64,000 bases of DNA from Metapseudomonas resinovorans DSM 21078 (GCF_000423545.1 NZ_KE384031.1:133843-197842); one strand, 5' to 3'. Positions 36,623 to 46,032 are shown, counted from the first letter of the stretch. The notes: a model not told the origin generated them from the sequence alone. Numbers and translations: made by a program.

Positions 36623-36756
36623 GGGCAGGATTCCGTAGTCGCTGAAGGCCGCACGCCAACATCGGGATGATGGCGATTTAATTTCACAATCTGGCTTAAA
36701 TTCTGGCGGCAAGCCTTTAATCAGCAAAGAAAAAAACAGTCTATCTGACGAGTGGC

Positions 36757-37905
36757 TCAGCCCAGGCAGTCCTTGACCACTCGCGCCAGCTTCTGTGCGC
36801 GAGGGTCCATCAGCACATAGGGGCCGAGGGTGTTGGTGACGAAGCCGAACGCCAGCTCGCGCTCCGGATCAGCGAAGCCGGTGGAGCCACCAGCACCGGG
36901 ATGGCCGAAGGCGTAACGGCCCAGGCCGTAAGTGGCGTTGGCCACGTCCGGTTGGTCGAGCATGCAGCCGAGGCCGAAACGGGTGGCAGTCAGCAGGGTA
37001 AGGTCTTCGCCCTGACTGTGTTCCCGGGTCAGTTCGGAGAGCAGTTCCGAGTCCAGCAACTGGCCGTCCAGCAAGGCGGCATAGAAGCCAGCCAAGCTGC
37101 GCGCGTTGCCGTGGCCATTGGCCGCCGGCTGCTGCATGCGCCGCCATTCCGGCTTGTTGGTGCTGGTCATGATGGACGGGGGATTGGTAAAGGCGCGGGT
37201 ACTAAGTGAATTCGGCTCGGTCATCATGCACTTGAGCAGCCGCTGCGCTGCCGCGTCGCCCATGTTGCCCTTGGCGCGGGCGATGTGGGCCACGCGGTGG
37301 AATTCCTCATCCGCCAGGCCGACGTGGAAATCCAGTCCCAAGGGTTTGGCGACACGCGCCACGATGGATTCCCCCGGACCACGGCCATCGGCACGACGAA
37401 TCAGCTCGCCTACCAGCCAACCGTAGGTGATGGGTGCATAACCGTGGGCTTTTCCCGGCGTCCACCAGGGCGCTTCGGCGGCCAGTGCAGCGGTCATCGC
37501 GTCCCAGTCGTAGAGCGCTTCAGCCGGCAGCGCCGTTCGAATCGCCGGCAAGCCGGAGCGATGACAGAGCAACTGACGCACACTGATGCCTTCCTTTCCG
37601 GCGGCGGCGAACTCGGGCCAATAGCGCGCCACGGGGGCGTCCAGGTTGAGCTTGCCCTCCCCTACCAACTGCAGCAGGGTCACTGACGCAAAGGTCTTGG
37701 TGCAAGAGAACAGATTGAGGATTGTGTCGCTGTGCCAGGCTTCCTGGCCATCCTTGTCGGACACACCTGCCCAGACGTCGAGCACCGTCTCCCCACCCAC
37801 CTGCACACAAAGGGCGGCCCCGCGCTCCTGCGGGTCAGCGAAGAGTTCGGCGAACGCGTCTCTCGCCGCCTCGAAGCGCAAGTCGAAATAGCCCTGGGTC
37901 TGCAC
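36757..37905 (-). CDS. Class C beta-lactamase-fold serine hydrolase
   Basis: The 382-residue protein belongs to the EstB/class C-type esterase family. The Ser-x-x-Lys motif is Ser67-Lys70 (LFSCTKTFASV), and a Tyr in APITYGWLVGELIRR takes the YxN position. No signal peptide is evident, which favours a cytoplasmic esterase over a secreted beta-lactamase. It lies between an OmpA-like lipoprotein and an agarase-like gene, apparently on its own. Confidence 0.85.
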   Translation of the reverse strand: MQTQGYFDLRFEAARDAFAELFADPQERGAALCVQVGGETVLDVWAGVSDKDGQEAWHSDTILNLFSCTKTFASVTLLQLVGEGKLNLDAPVARYWPEFAAAGKEGISVRQLLCHRSGLPAIRTALPAEALYDWDAMTAALAAEAPWWTPGKAHGYAPITYGWLVGELIRRADGRGPGESIVARVAKPLGLDFHVGLADEEFHRVAHIARAKGNMGDAAAQRLLKCMMTEPNSLSTRAFTNPPSIMTSTNKPEWRRMQQPAANGHGNARSLAGFYAALLDGQLLDSELLSELTREHSQGEDLTLLTATRFGLGCMLDQPDVANATYGLGRYAFGHPGAGGSTGFADPERELAFGFVTNTLGPYVLMDPRAQKLARVVKDCLG

Positions 37906-37989
37906 CGGGTTGCTCCTGAAAAATGAATGGAGGCGGCATTGTTCCAGCCTTGCCGCCCCTTGTGAACCGTGCCGAAGACGGGTCGCCCA

Positions 37990-40317
37990 TCAGGGCTTCC
38001 CGGCTTCCTCCTGCTGGGGCGCCGCCGGCTGGGCGGGCTCCTCGGCCTTGGTTTGCTCCGCCGGTGCGTCCTTGGGTTGACTGGCCTCTTTCACTGGCGC
38101 GGCCGGTTTCTGCGCTGCCGCAGGCTTGGCCGGCGCCTTCGGCTCCACCTGCTTGTTGATACCGGCTGCCAGGCCCAGGTTGGCCTTGCGCACGACATCG
38201 ACAAAGCCCTGCCAGGGACGGTCGGTGATAGCGACGAGCCCCAGGTGGCCGTTCTCGCCATCGAGCAGGCGACCTGTCGCCGGCTGATCGAGGTACTGGA
38301 ACCAGTGTGCGCCGACAATCAGCGGTTCCTCGGCGGCCTTTTTCAGGTAGTTGGCATAGGCCGCGCCGCGCTCCTCTTCCTTGTAGACCTCCGCAACGCC
38401 ACCCCAGAACGGGCCACGGTCACGGGAGCCGAAGTGGAATTCGGTGATCATCAGCGGCTTGTCCAGACGACGCAGCAGGTCCATGTCCAGTCCATGCTGC
38501 GGCTCGCGGGTGTAGCGGTTGAAGCTGATGACATCGCAGTACTGCGCGCAGGACTCGATGGCCTCGGGCACGGTGGCAGCGAAGCGTCCCCCCAGCAGCA
38601 TGTGATTGGGCGCGTGCCACTTCATCGAGTCAGCGATGGTCTTGAAGTAGGTGTCGGCATAGAAGCGCTGGAAGCGCTGGAAGTCTTCCTCGATAGCCGG
38701 GTGTTCGGGATTCGGCAACGGCGGTTCGAAACCCGGGTCCTCCATCAGCTCCCATGCTTGCAGCTCGATGCCCCAGGCCTTGGAGAGGCCCGCCTGATTG
38801 CGGTACTTGTCGCGCAGTTGCTTGAGGAAGGCACGCTTGGCGGGCACGTCGGTGGTCAGGCGCAGGGTGCCATAGGCCAAGGCGTAGCGCGCTTTCGGGT
38901 CTTCACCGTGGCCGCCCCAGGCCAGTTCGTTATCGGCAAAGAAGCCAAGCAGCCAGGGGTCGTCACGGTGGTCGCGGGCGGCAATGGCAATGGCTCGCTC
39001 CGCCGCCATGGCAAAGCGCGGATCGAAGGGATCGGGCATGCCGCCCCACCAATCGAAGCCGGTCTTGATGGTGGCGTAGTCACCATGGATGGAGAGCGGC
39101 AAGGTGTAGGGCATGCGCTGGCTGTTGTTGAAGGCCGGATCACTCCAGTTGCCGACGGTATTGAAGCCCCAGGCCTTGAGACGGTCGAGACTGTGGCTGA
39201 TCCAACGCTGAGGATCATTGCCGCCGTAGGTGCGCTCGACGTTCGCGCCATAGAAGTCGTACCAACGACCCTGGTTGAAGGCGCGGCCCTTGTTGGCGTC
39301 GGTCTCGGCGCGGTCGTCGCCCTTGCCGAAGTGAGTGGCGAGGGGCTCGTTGTCCTTGGGCAGCGCCTTGAACATGGCTTCGCGGCCCTCGACGTAGGTC
39401 TGACTCAGGCCGGGGGTCACTGCGTTCACGCCCAGAGAGAAGAACGGATGGCCTTCCGGCGTCACCAGGAACCAACGGCCATTGCGCTTCTCCGTCCGGA
39501 AGAAGCCGCTGGCTTCGAAGGTTTCACCGCCTAGCCAACCGCCATAGACATCCTGCTGCGGCAGCTTGGCCGTCCAGCCGGCAAGCTGCTTCGCTTCATC
39601 CTCGGCGCCCTTCTTCAGTTGCTCGTCATTCTTCACCTTGCCCGGCCAATCAGCGCGGGCGTACTGGCCATAGGCGTCCATCAGGCCGTCATAGAGGGCA
39701 TCCTGCTGGTCGTCCTCCACCGTGCCGAAGCGTCCAAGCAGCACGTTCTGGGCGGCGTTCGGCTGGTTCAGGGAAAGCGTCACGGACGCGACCTTGCTGC
39801 GGTCCAACTCACCATTGACCAACGTGGCAGGCAGCGAGCGCTGGCCGTCCCGAGTCCAGGGCACTGGAGGTGCCGCACGCATGCCATGGGCATTGGGCGA
39901 AGTGGCAGCCAGGGGCACCAGCAGGGTCTGCGCCGGGCCGGCCGGCAGCGCCACCTGGGTGGTCAGGACCTTGCCGTCGGTGCTCTCGATGGCAACGTCC
40001 AGGGTGATCGCCCAGTCTTGCGCACTCTGGATACGCAGGCTCATGGCCTCAGCCTTGGACCAGTCCCAGCTGCCGCTCTGCGGGGTCAGGCGCAGGCTGG
40101 GCTTCTCGGCGACGTTGAAGGTGAGCCGGCGCAGGATCTCACCCTCGGCAGTCGATTCGGCAGTCACGCTCGGCAGGCTGGCGTCCTGGGTGGTCACCTG
40201 CACGGCGTCCAGCGGACGGACAAAATTGAACAGGGTCTCTGCCTGGGCAGCCAGGGGGATTCCCGACAGCCCGAGAAGGATGGCCAGGAGAAGGGGGTGT
40301 TTGGATGTCGAAAGCAT
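37990..40317 (-). CDS. Exported agarase-like glycoside hydrolase
   Basis: The 775-residue protein has a signal peptide (start ATG 40317, cleavage after AAQA) and a beta-sandwich-like N-terminal region. A TIM-barrel domain carries clan GH-A residues, likely acid/base Glu464 (FFADNELAWGG) and nucleophile Glu626 (MITEFHFGS). A C-terminal tail of about 70 residues is rich in Pro, Ala, Lys and Glu. Similar Pseudomonas proteins are annotated beta-agarase, but the true polysaccharide is not known; it may be an extracellular polymer of the cell itself. It is monocistronic, next to dinG. Confidence 0.75.
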   Translation of the reverse strand: MLSTSKHPLLLAILLGLSGIPLAAQAETLFNFVRPLDAVQVTTQDASLPSVTAESTAEGEILRRLTFNVAEKPSLRLTPQSGSWDWSKAEAMSLRIQSAQDWAITLDVAIESTDGKVLTTQVALPAGPAQTLLVPLAATSPNAHGMRAAPPVPWTRDGQRSLPATLVNGELDRSKVASVTLSLNQPNAAQNVLLGRFGTVEDDQQDALYDGLMDAYGQYARADWPGKVKNDEQLKKGAEDEAKQLAGWTAKLPQQDVYGGWLGGETFEASGFFRTEKRNGRWFLVTPEGHPFFSLGVNAVTPGLSQTYVEGREAMFKALPKDNEPLATHFGKGDDRAETDANKGRAFNQGRWYDFYGANVERTYGGNDPQRWISHSLDRLKAWGFNTVGNWSDPAFNNSQRMPYTLPLSIHGDYATIKTGFDWWGGMPDPFDPRFAMAAERAIAIAARDHRDDPWLLGFFADNELAWGGHGEDPKARYALAYGTLRLTTDVPAKRAFLKQLRDKYRNQAGLSKAWGIELQAWELMEDPGFEPPLPNPEHPAIEEDFQRFQRFYADTYFKTIADSMKWHAPNHMLLGGRFAATVPEAIESCAQYCDVISFNRYTREPQHGLDMDLLRRLDKPLMITEFHFGSRDRGPFWGGVAEVYKEEERGAAYANYLKKAAEEPLIVGAHWFQYLDQPATGRLLDGENGHLGLVAITDRPWQGFVDVVRKANLGLAAGINKQVEPKAPAKPAAAQKPAAPVKEASQPKDAPAEQTKAEEPAQPAAPQQEEAGKP

Positions 40318-40492
40318 CGGACCGGAGTTCCCAAGAGAATGCAGTGCATAGACCGCAGTAAGTTCGTCTCTCGCCATGGGTGCGACAGAACGAAGCGGGC
40401 GAGGCGGATGCCACGGGGCACCCGCAAAACCCCGGCATCATCGCAGATGGGGGGAGCACAGCGTCAAGGGCGGGCTGTCGAGCTCAGGGCGC

Positions 40493-42637
40493 TCAGGCGA
40501 TCTCGCGACGAAACGGCGGCAAGGCATCCAGGATGGCGCGACCGTAACGCTGGGTGACCACTCGTCGATCCAGCAGGGTGATGGTGCCGCGGTCTGCCTC
40601 GGTACGCAGCAGTCGACCGCATGCCTGTACCAGGCGCAGCGAGGCATCGGGCACGGCGATCTCCATGAAGGGATTGCCGCCTCTAGCCTCGATCCAGTCG
40701 GAAAGCGCCGCTTCCACCGGGTCGTCCGGCACGGCGAAGGGAATCTTGGCGATCACCACGTGCTCGCAATAGGCGCCCGGCAAGTCGACGCCCTCGGCGA
40801 AGCTGGCCAGGCCGAAAAGCACGCTGGACTCGCCATCGTCCACCCGCGCCTTGTGTTTGTTCAGCGTTTCCTGCTTGGACAGGTTGCCCTGGATCAGCAC
40901 GCGCTTGCGCCAGTCGCGCTCAAGGCCTTCGAACACGTCCTGCATCTGCCGGCGCGAGGCGAAGAGCACCAGGGTGCCGCGCGCTCCCTCTACCAGGTCA
41001 GGCAGCTCACGGACGATAGCCGCGGTGTGGGCAGCCGCATCGCGGGGGTCGGCCTTGAGATCAGGCACCCGCAGCAGACCGGCATCGGCGTGATGGAACG
41101 GGCTCGGCACAACGGCGGTAACGGCAACCTTGGGCAGGCCGGCGCGCATGCGGAAGCGGTCGAATTTGCCCAGGGCGGTCAGGGTGGCGGAGGTTACCAG
41201 GGCACCGTAGGCCACGTTCCACAGGTTGCGACGCAGGGTCTCCGCCGCCAGGATCGGGCTGGCGTTGACCTCGATGTCATGCAAGGCACCGCTCTCGGCC
41301 AGAGTCAGCCAGCGCGCCATCGGCGGGCTGTCTTCCGGGTCTTCGGCGGTGAACGCGGTCCACAGCTCCCAATTGCCCTGGGCGCGGGACAGCAAGCTGC
41401 CGAACAGCGGATACCACTCCTCGGCCTGGTGGCTGGCGATGCCGATGCTGGCTTCACCGTCCATGGCTTCCTTGAGCAGTTCGGTGAGCCGCGTAAAGAC
41501 GTCATGCAGCCTGGAGAAGCCCTTCTTCAACTCGATGCCCAGTTCCCGCAGGTGCTCGGGTACGACGCCGGCCTCGAATCGGTGCCGCGGGCGGTCGCGA
41601 CCTTCCATGTCCTCGCCGGCACGGAAGTCGGCGATTTCCTCACAGGCGTTGAACATGAACTGCTGGTGGGTACGGATCTCCCGCGCCAGTTCCGGCACGC
41701 CTTCCATCAGGCGGCCGAAGTCACCCGGCAAGGGGTTCTGCGCCAACAGCTTGGTCAGGTTCTTGGCTACTTGCTCCAGCCAGTCGGCGGTTGAGCGCAG
41801 GCGGGTGTAATGGGCGAAGTGGCCAATGGCCTTGTCCGGCAGGTGGTGGCCTTCGTCGAATACATAAAGCGTGTCGCGCGGGTCCGGCAGCACGGCACCG
41901 CCGCCCAGGGCCAGGTCGGCCAGCACCATGTCGTGGTTGGTGACGATCACATCCACCTTGGTCATGCCTTCCCGCGCCTTATAGAAGGCGCATTGCTGGA
42001 AGTTCGGGCAATGGCGCTTGGTGCATTGGCTGTGGTCGGTGGTGACACGGGCCCAATCCGGGTCCTCGATGGCTTCGGGCCAGGAATCGCGATCACCGTC
42101 CCAACGATTGCCGGCGAGGCGCTCGATCATCTGGTTGAGCAGCTTCTGGCCCTTCTCATCGACGTCGATCCTGAAACCTTCGTCTTCGAACAACTGCGCC
42201 GTGGCGCTCTGCGCCTGGCCTTCCTGGAGCAGCATGTCGAGTTTGGACAGGCAGAGGTAGCGACCACGGCCCTTGGCCAGGGCGAAGCTGAAGTTGAGGC
42301 CGCTGTTGCGCATCAGGTCGGGCAGGTCCTTGTGGACGATCTGCTCCTGCAGGGCCACGGTGGCGGTGGCAATCACCAGACGCTTGCCCGCGGCCTTGGC
42401 GGCAGGAATGGTCGCCAGGCTGTAGGCCACCGTCTTGCCGGTACCCGTCCCCGCTTCCACCGCTACCACCGCGGGCTCGCCCTCGCGATGCCCTTCGTCG
42501 TCGACAGGGATAGCGCCCAGGACCTTGGCCACTTCGGCGATCATCAGGCGCTGGCCATAGCGGGCCTTGAGCCCCTTGGCTTCGAGAAAACGGCTGTAGG
42601 CGCCCTGGATCTGGGACTTGAGTTCGGTGCTGAGCAT
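40493..42637 (-). CDS. dinG: ATP-dependent DNA helicase DinG
   Basis: The 714-residue XPD-like helicase unwinds R-loops and damaged DNA. Walker A is EAGTGTGKT (Lys68), the DEAH box reads VFDEGHHLPD, and the 4Fe-4S cysteines are visible as YLCLSK and then QCTKRHC and QQCAFY. The last helicase motif includes VQACGRLLRTEADRG. Length matches E. coli DinG. It is divergent from the CopD-domain gene. Confidence 0.95.
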   Translation of the reverse strand: MLSTELKSQIQGAYSRFLEAKGLKARYGQRLMIAEVAKVLGAIPVDDEGHREGEPAVVAVEAGTGTGKTVAYSLATIPAAKAAGKRLVIATATVALQEQIVHKDLPDLMRNSGLNFSFALAKGRGRYLCLSKLDMLLQEGQAQSATAQLFEDEGFRIDVDEKGQKLLNQMIERLAGNRWDGDRDSWPEAIEDPDWARVTTDHSQCTKRHCPNFQQCAFYKAREGMTKVDVIVTNHDMVLADLALGGGAVLPDPRDTLYVFDEGHHLPDKAIGHFAHYTRLRSTADWLEQVAKNLTKLLAQNPLPGDFGRLMEGVPELAREIRTHQQFMFNACEEIADFRAGEDMEGRDRPRHRFEAGVVPEHLRELGIELKKGFSRLHDVFTRLTELLKEAMDGEASIGIASHQAEEWYPLFGSLLSRAQGNWELWTAFTAEDPEDSPPMARWLTLAESGALHDIEVNASPILAAETLRRNLWNVAYGALVTSATLTALGKFDRFRMRAGLPKVAVTAVVPSPFHHADAGLLRVPDLKADPRDAAAHTAAIVRELPDLVEGARGTLVLFASRRQMQDVFEGLERDWRKRVLIQGNLSKQETLNKHKARVDDGESSVLFGLASFAEGVDLPGAYCEHVVIAKIPFAVPDDPVEAALSDWIEARGGNPFMEIAVPDASLRLVQACGRLLRTEADRGTITLLDRRVVTQRYGRAILDALPPFRREIA

Positions 42638-42735
42638 GGACAGTAATGAAGGCGGGAGCTGGATAAATTTTCAGTACTTTAACAGGGCGGCTATGATAGC
42701 GCGCCTTATTTTGCCCGCCGAATGGAGTTCACCGG

Positions 42736-43200
42736 ATGACTGCCCACGCTGCCCTTTACGCCCTGCACCTGCTGGCCGCCCTTATCTGGGTCGGCGGCAT
42801 GTTTTTCGCCTGGATGATCTTGCGGCCGGCCGCCGTCACCACCCTGGAACCCCCGGCCCGACTACGCCTGTGGCTGGACGTGTTCCGCCGTTTCTTCCAA
42901 TGGGTATGGCCGGCGGTGCTGGTACTGCCCTTTACCGGGGTCGGTATGCTGCACCTGTCGTACGCCAGCATGGAAGCGGCGCCGCGCTACGTGCACATGA
43001 TGATCGGCTTGTACGTGGCGATGCTGGCGCTGTTCCTGCGGGTCAGCGCCCTGCTGCTGCCGCAGCTGCGCACGGCGGTGAATGCCGAGAACTGGCCGGA
43101 GGGTGGTGCGGTGCTGGGTCGCATCCGCCGGGTGGTGGGGTTCAATCTGCTGATCGGGCTGGCACTGGTGACGATTGTCGCCATCCGCCCCAGTTTCTGA
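42736..43200 (+). CDS. CopD-domain integral membrane protein
   Basis: The 154-residue protein has four hydrophobic helices and conserved His residues in the first helix (ALHLLAALIWVGGMFF), typical of CopD-domain proteins, some of which are linked to copper transport or haem. It is divergent from dinG across about 98 bases and convergent with the collagen-like gene. Copper transport is not shown. Confidence 0.78.
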   Translation: MTAHAALYALHLLAALIWVGGMFFAWMILRPAAVTTLEPPARLRLWLDVFRRFFQWVWPAVLVLPFTGVGMLHLSYASMEAAPRYVHMMIGLYVAMLALFLRVSALLLPQLRTAVNAENWPEGGAVLGRIRRVVGFNLLIGLALVTIVAIRPSF

Positions 43201-43234
43201 ATTCAGGCGCACGTCCCTGTGCGCCATCTCTCGT

Positions 43235-43996
43235 TCAGAAACGTACGACCTTGAGGCTGCCGGTAGCGCCGGCAGCACCGGGGTGGCCGGGCTGCCCGGC
43301 GCGTCCACCCCTGGCGCCGTCAGCCTTGTAGAGCAGACAGCCCTTGCTGGCTCCGCCATGCCCACCCGCGCCCCCCTCGCCCGGCGCACCACCGGCACCG
43401 CCTTCCAGGCGGACGCGCACCTGCGCCACCGGGAAGGTTGCAGGCACTTCCAGGCGCACCTGGCCACCGGCGCCACCCGTTTCGCCATTCTCGCCGGGCT
43501 GGCCATCCCAGCCCCGCTCTGCCTGGCCCCACAGGCATCCAGCCGCGTCACCATCGGCACCATCCAGCCCCGGACGACCGGGCGCGCCGATGCCGCCACG
43601 CACGTCCAGAGTGATCTCGTCCACACGGACATCCACCAGGCGCAGATCGAGGTTACGGCCGGCGCTGGCCGGCCTGTTCATGCTGCCGGCCGCACCCGAT
43701 GCCGTGATATGGCTACCGGTGCCGATCTCTCCTCGCTGCACTTCCAGGCGGAACGCCTGCGCGGATGGCGCGATGCCCAGACGCGCGTCGCGCCCCATGC
43801 GCAGTTCACCGATCTTCAGCTCGGTGACACCCGCCGGGATCAGCAGCGTAGCGTGGTCGGCAACCTCGACCTGATCGAGGCTGAGACTGCCTACTCTCTG
43901 CGGTAGCTTGAGGAAGTTGTGGGCATCCACTTTCACCTGACCCTGGGCCAAGGCCATCGGCGCGACAAGAACCGCCAGCAAGCAAAACTTACGCAT
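43235..43996 (-). CDS. Exported collagen-like (Gly-rich triplet) protein
   Basis: The 253-residue protein has a signal peptide (MRKFCLLAVLVAPMALAQG) and a beta-helix-like middle (residues about 35-125). Two Gly-rich segments follow with collagen-like Gly-x-y triplets (GIGAPGRPGLDGADGDA and GARGGRAGQPGHPGAAGATG) and a Gly-Gly run between them. Four cysteines may cross-link it. I chose the ATG at 43996; it overlaps the DUF1145 gene by 8 bases, so the two are coupled. Function unknown; a surface or matrix role is plausible. Confidence 0.75.
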   Translation of the reverse strand: MRKFCLLAVLVAPMALAQGQVKVDAHNFLKLPQRVGSLSLDQVEVADHATLLIPAGVTELKIGELRMGRDARLGIAPSAQAFRLEVQRGEIGTGSHITASGAAGSMNRPASAGRNLDLRLVDVRVDEITLDVRGGIGAPGRPGLDGADGDAAGCLWGQAERGWDGQPGENGETGGAGGQVRLEVPATFPVAQVRVRLEGGAGGAPGEGGAGGHGGASKGCLLYKADGARGGRAGQPGHPGAAGATGSLKVVRF

Positions 43997-44267
43997 GACC
44001 GGCCTCCTTGGCGGCGTGACGTGGAATGCTGAGCAGGTGAAAAACGCCGAACAGGAGCAGTTGCATGCGATCCAGCCAGGGACTGGCACGGCCGCGAAGC
44101 AGCGAATTGAACAGCATGATTTCGAACAGGTGCACCAGGATCAGCAACAACCCGGCACCGTTCAGCAGCATCTCGAATGGCCTGGCGAAAGGTGAGATCA
44201 GATTGGCGATCACCACCAGCCAGAACAACAGGGCAACCAGCTTGCCCAGCCCCATGATTAGACGCAT
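43989..44267 (-). CDS. DUF1145 membrane protein
   Basis: The 92-residue protein has three hydrophobic helices and the DUF1145 pattern (FWLVVIANLISPF, then HLFEIMLFNSLLRG). Its end overlaps the start of the collagen-like gene by 8 bases. Function unknown. The overlap suggests it helps the export or anchoring of its neighbour, which is only inference. Confidence 0.75.
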   Translation of the reverse strand: MRLIMGLGKLVALLFWLVVIANLISPFARPFEMLLNGAGLLLILVHLFEIMLFNSLLRGRASPWLDRMQLLLFGVFHLLSIPRHAAKEAGHA

Positions 44268-44390
44268 GCCTTCCCCCTAGCATTGTTTTAGTTTTGCGGA
44301 ACATACGCCGAAGGCCGGCGGCGCACCAGAGCGTCGCCGGGATAAGCGTGGGGCTGGGGCCGGCCCCTAGGTTTCGGGTGTAAGCGTCAT

Positions 44391-45116
44391 TCAGCGATCA
44401 ACATGGATTTCTACCCGGCGATTCTGCGCACGTCCGGCATCCGTTCCGTTGTCCGCCACGGGCCGGCTTTCGCCCATGCCCTCAGCCGTCAACTTGCCGG
44501 CCGGCACGCCCTCGCTCGCCAGGAAATCCGCCACACTCTGCGCCCGGCGTTCGGACAATCCCTGGTTGTAAGCGTCGGCCCCGGTGCTGTCGGTGTGGCC
44601 TACCACCTTGACGCTGACCAGATTGGCACCGGTCAGGCGGTTGGCAATAGCCACCAGCTGCTCCTTGGCCGTGGAGGTCAGCTCGGCGGAATCGAAGGCG
44701 AAGAGCACATTGCCCATGTCGCTGAGTACGATCACTTCATCCTGGGGTGGCGGAGCTTCGACAGGCGCTTGCGGGTAGGTCCGCTCCGGGCAGCCACGAG
44801 AGTCGACAGTCAAACCGGATGGTGTATTCGGGCAATTGTCACGGCGATCGAAAACGCCGTCGCCATCGGCATCGCCATCCTGGGCATAACAGATGAGTCC
44901 ACCGGCAATCGCGCCGGCTGCGGCACCGCCGGCCGCCCACGCGGAACTCTCGATGGCACCCAGGCCACCGCCCACCAGACCACCGATCAGACTGCAGATT
45001 GGCCAATTCCCCTGATTCAACGCCGCACTGCCGTCACTGGACGTGGAGGCGCAACCAGACAGGAAACTGCTGACCAGAAGAAGGGAAATCGCAACCCGGG
45101 GAAGCTGCTTGCCCAT
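44391..45116 (-). CDS. OmpA-family lipoprotein, paralogue 2
   Basis: The 241-residue lipoprotein has a lipobox (Leu-Ser-Gly-Cys, Cys22), a glycine-zipper membrane segment (about residues 40-75), an acidic calcium-type repeat (DGDADGDGVFDRRDNCP) and a C-terminal OmpA domain (GHTDSTGADAYNQGLSERRA). It is a tandem paralogue of the next gene upstream. Its ribosome site is caught in a strong hairpin at 45124-45158. It likely holds outer membrane and peptidoglycan together. Confidence 0.88.
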   Translation of the reverse strand: MGKQLPRVAISLLLVSSFLSGCASTSSDGSAALNQGNWPICSLIGGLVGGGLGAIESSAWAAGGAAAGAIAGGLICYAQDGDADGDGVFDRRDNCPNTPSGLTVDSRGCPERTYPQAPVEAPPPQDEVIVLSDMGNVLFAFDSAELTSTAKEQLVAIANRLTGANLVSVKVVGHTDSTGADAYNQGLSERRAQSVADFLASEGVPAGKLTAEGMGESRPVADNGTDAGRAQNRRVEIHVDR

Positions 45117-45123
45117 GATGATT

Positions 45124-45158
45124 CTCCTGTGCCACCGGCCAAACCGGTAACACAGGAG
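45124..45158 (-). promoter_or_regulatory. Hairpin that pairs the ribosome site of the OmpA paralogue
   Basis: On the minus-strand RNA, CUCCUGUG-UU-ACCGG pairs with CCGGU-GG-CACAGGAG around a 5-base loop. The UU/GG pairs can be G-U wobbles, giving up to 15 continuous pairs. The 3' arm holds the AGGAG ribosome site 7 bases before the ATG at 45116, so translation would need the hairpin to open. Confidence 0.6.
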
Positions 45159-45172
45159 TTAAGACCCGGAGA

Positions 45173-45199
45173 CCACGGCGCACAAGGCGTACGCCGTGG
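45173..45199 (-). terminator. Weak stem-loop after the first OmpA paralogue
   Basis: Arms CCACGGCG and CGCCGTGG with an 11-base loop lie just after the 45213-45902 gene. There is no clear T run on the minus strand, so it may only slow or partly end transcription before the second paralogue. Confidence 0.35.
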
Positions 45200-45212
45200 A
45201 TTTCCCTGGGGT

Positions 45213-45902
45213 TTAGCGGTCGATCTGGATTTCCACTCGACGGTTCATCGCACGACCGTCCTTAGTGGCGTTGTCGGCCAACGGCTGGCTTTCACCCGCA
45301 CCACCCACACTGAGAATGTTGGAAGCCGGGATACCACTGCTCACCAGATAGTCGGCAACCGATTGAGCACGGCGCTCCGAGAGTTTCTGGTTGTAGGCAT
45401 CGGAGCCAACGCTGTCGGTGTGACCAGTGATGGTCAGCTTGGCGTCGGGGGCTTCGTTCTTCAGGCGACTGGCAACGGTGTCCAGCTTGGCTTCGTCGGC
45501 CGGGTCAAGCTTGGCGGAGTCGAATGCGAACAGCAGGTCGCGGACAACAATGGTTTCATGCTCGACGACCTCTTCGACCACCGGCTCTTCTACCTTGAGC
45601 GGGCAGCCATCGGCGTCCACTTGGGTACCGGGCGGAGTGCCAGGGCACTTGTCGCGGCTATCAAGCACACCATCGCCATCTTCGTCGCCATCGCCATGAA
45701 CCCAGCAATAGGCGGCTGCAGTACCCGCGCCGATCAGGGCGCCCCAGCCAGCATAGGTACTGCTTTCAATCGCACCCAGTCCCGCACCTACCACACCCCC
45801 TACTGCAGCGCACTTGGGCCAGTCGGTTTTCTGCAAGCCGGCGCAGCCGGTCAGCAAGCTGGTCACAAGAAGAAGGGGTAAAGCTGTCCGTGTAATGCTC
45901 AT
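45213..45902 (-). CDS. OmpA-family lipoprotein, paralogue 1
   Basis: The 229-residue lipoprotein has a lipobox (Leu-Leu-Thr-Gly-Cys, Cys20), a glycine-zipper segment (GGVVGAGLGAIESS), an acidic repeat (DGDEDGDGVLDSRDKCPG) and a C-terminal OmpA peptidoglycan-binding domain (GHTDSVGSDAYNQKLSERRA, NRRVEIQ). It is upstream of its paralogue on the same strand, 96 bases apart. The pair looks like a tandem duplication. Confidence 0.88.
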   Translation of the reverse strand: MSITRTALPLLLVTSLLTGCAGLQKTDWPKCAAVGGVVGAGLGAIESSTYAGWGALIGAGTAAAYCWVHGDGDEDGDGVLDSRDKCPGTPPGTQVDADGCPLKVEEPVVEEVVEHETIVVRDLLFAFDSAKLDPADEAKLDTVASRLKNEAPDAKLTITGHTDSVGSDAYNQKLSERRAQSVADYLVSSGIPASNILSVGGAGESQPLADNATKDGRAMNRRVEIQIDR

Positions 45903-46032
45903 AAGCGAGTCTCCTCTTAGAATCGGCCCATACCGACAAATAGGGAGTAAAGACGCCAGCCCCGGAAACCGCCAGCACTAGGCCATGTCTTGCCTTCAGG
46001 CTAGTCTTGCCCCACTGGTTCGAGGATTTTCA

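Noticed and set aside
44356..44367. GGGGCCGGCCCC palindrome after the OmpA paralogue as terminator
   Set aside because: No loop and no T run on either side; it may be chance in GC-rich DNA.
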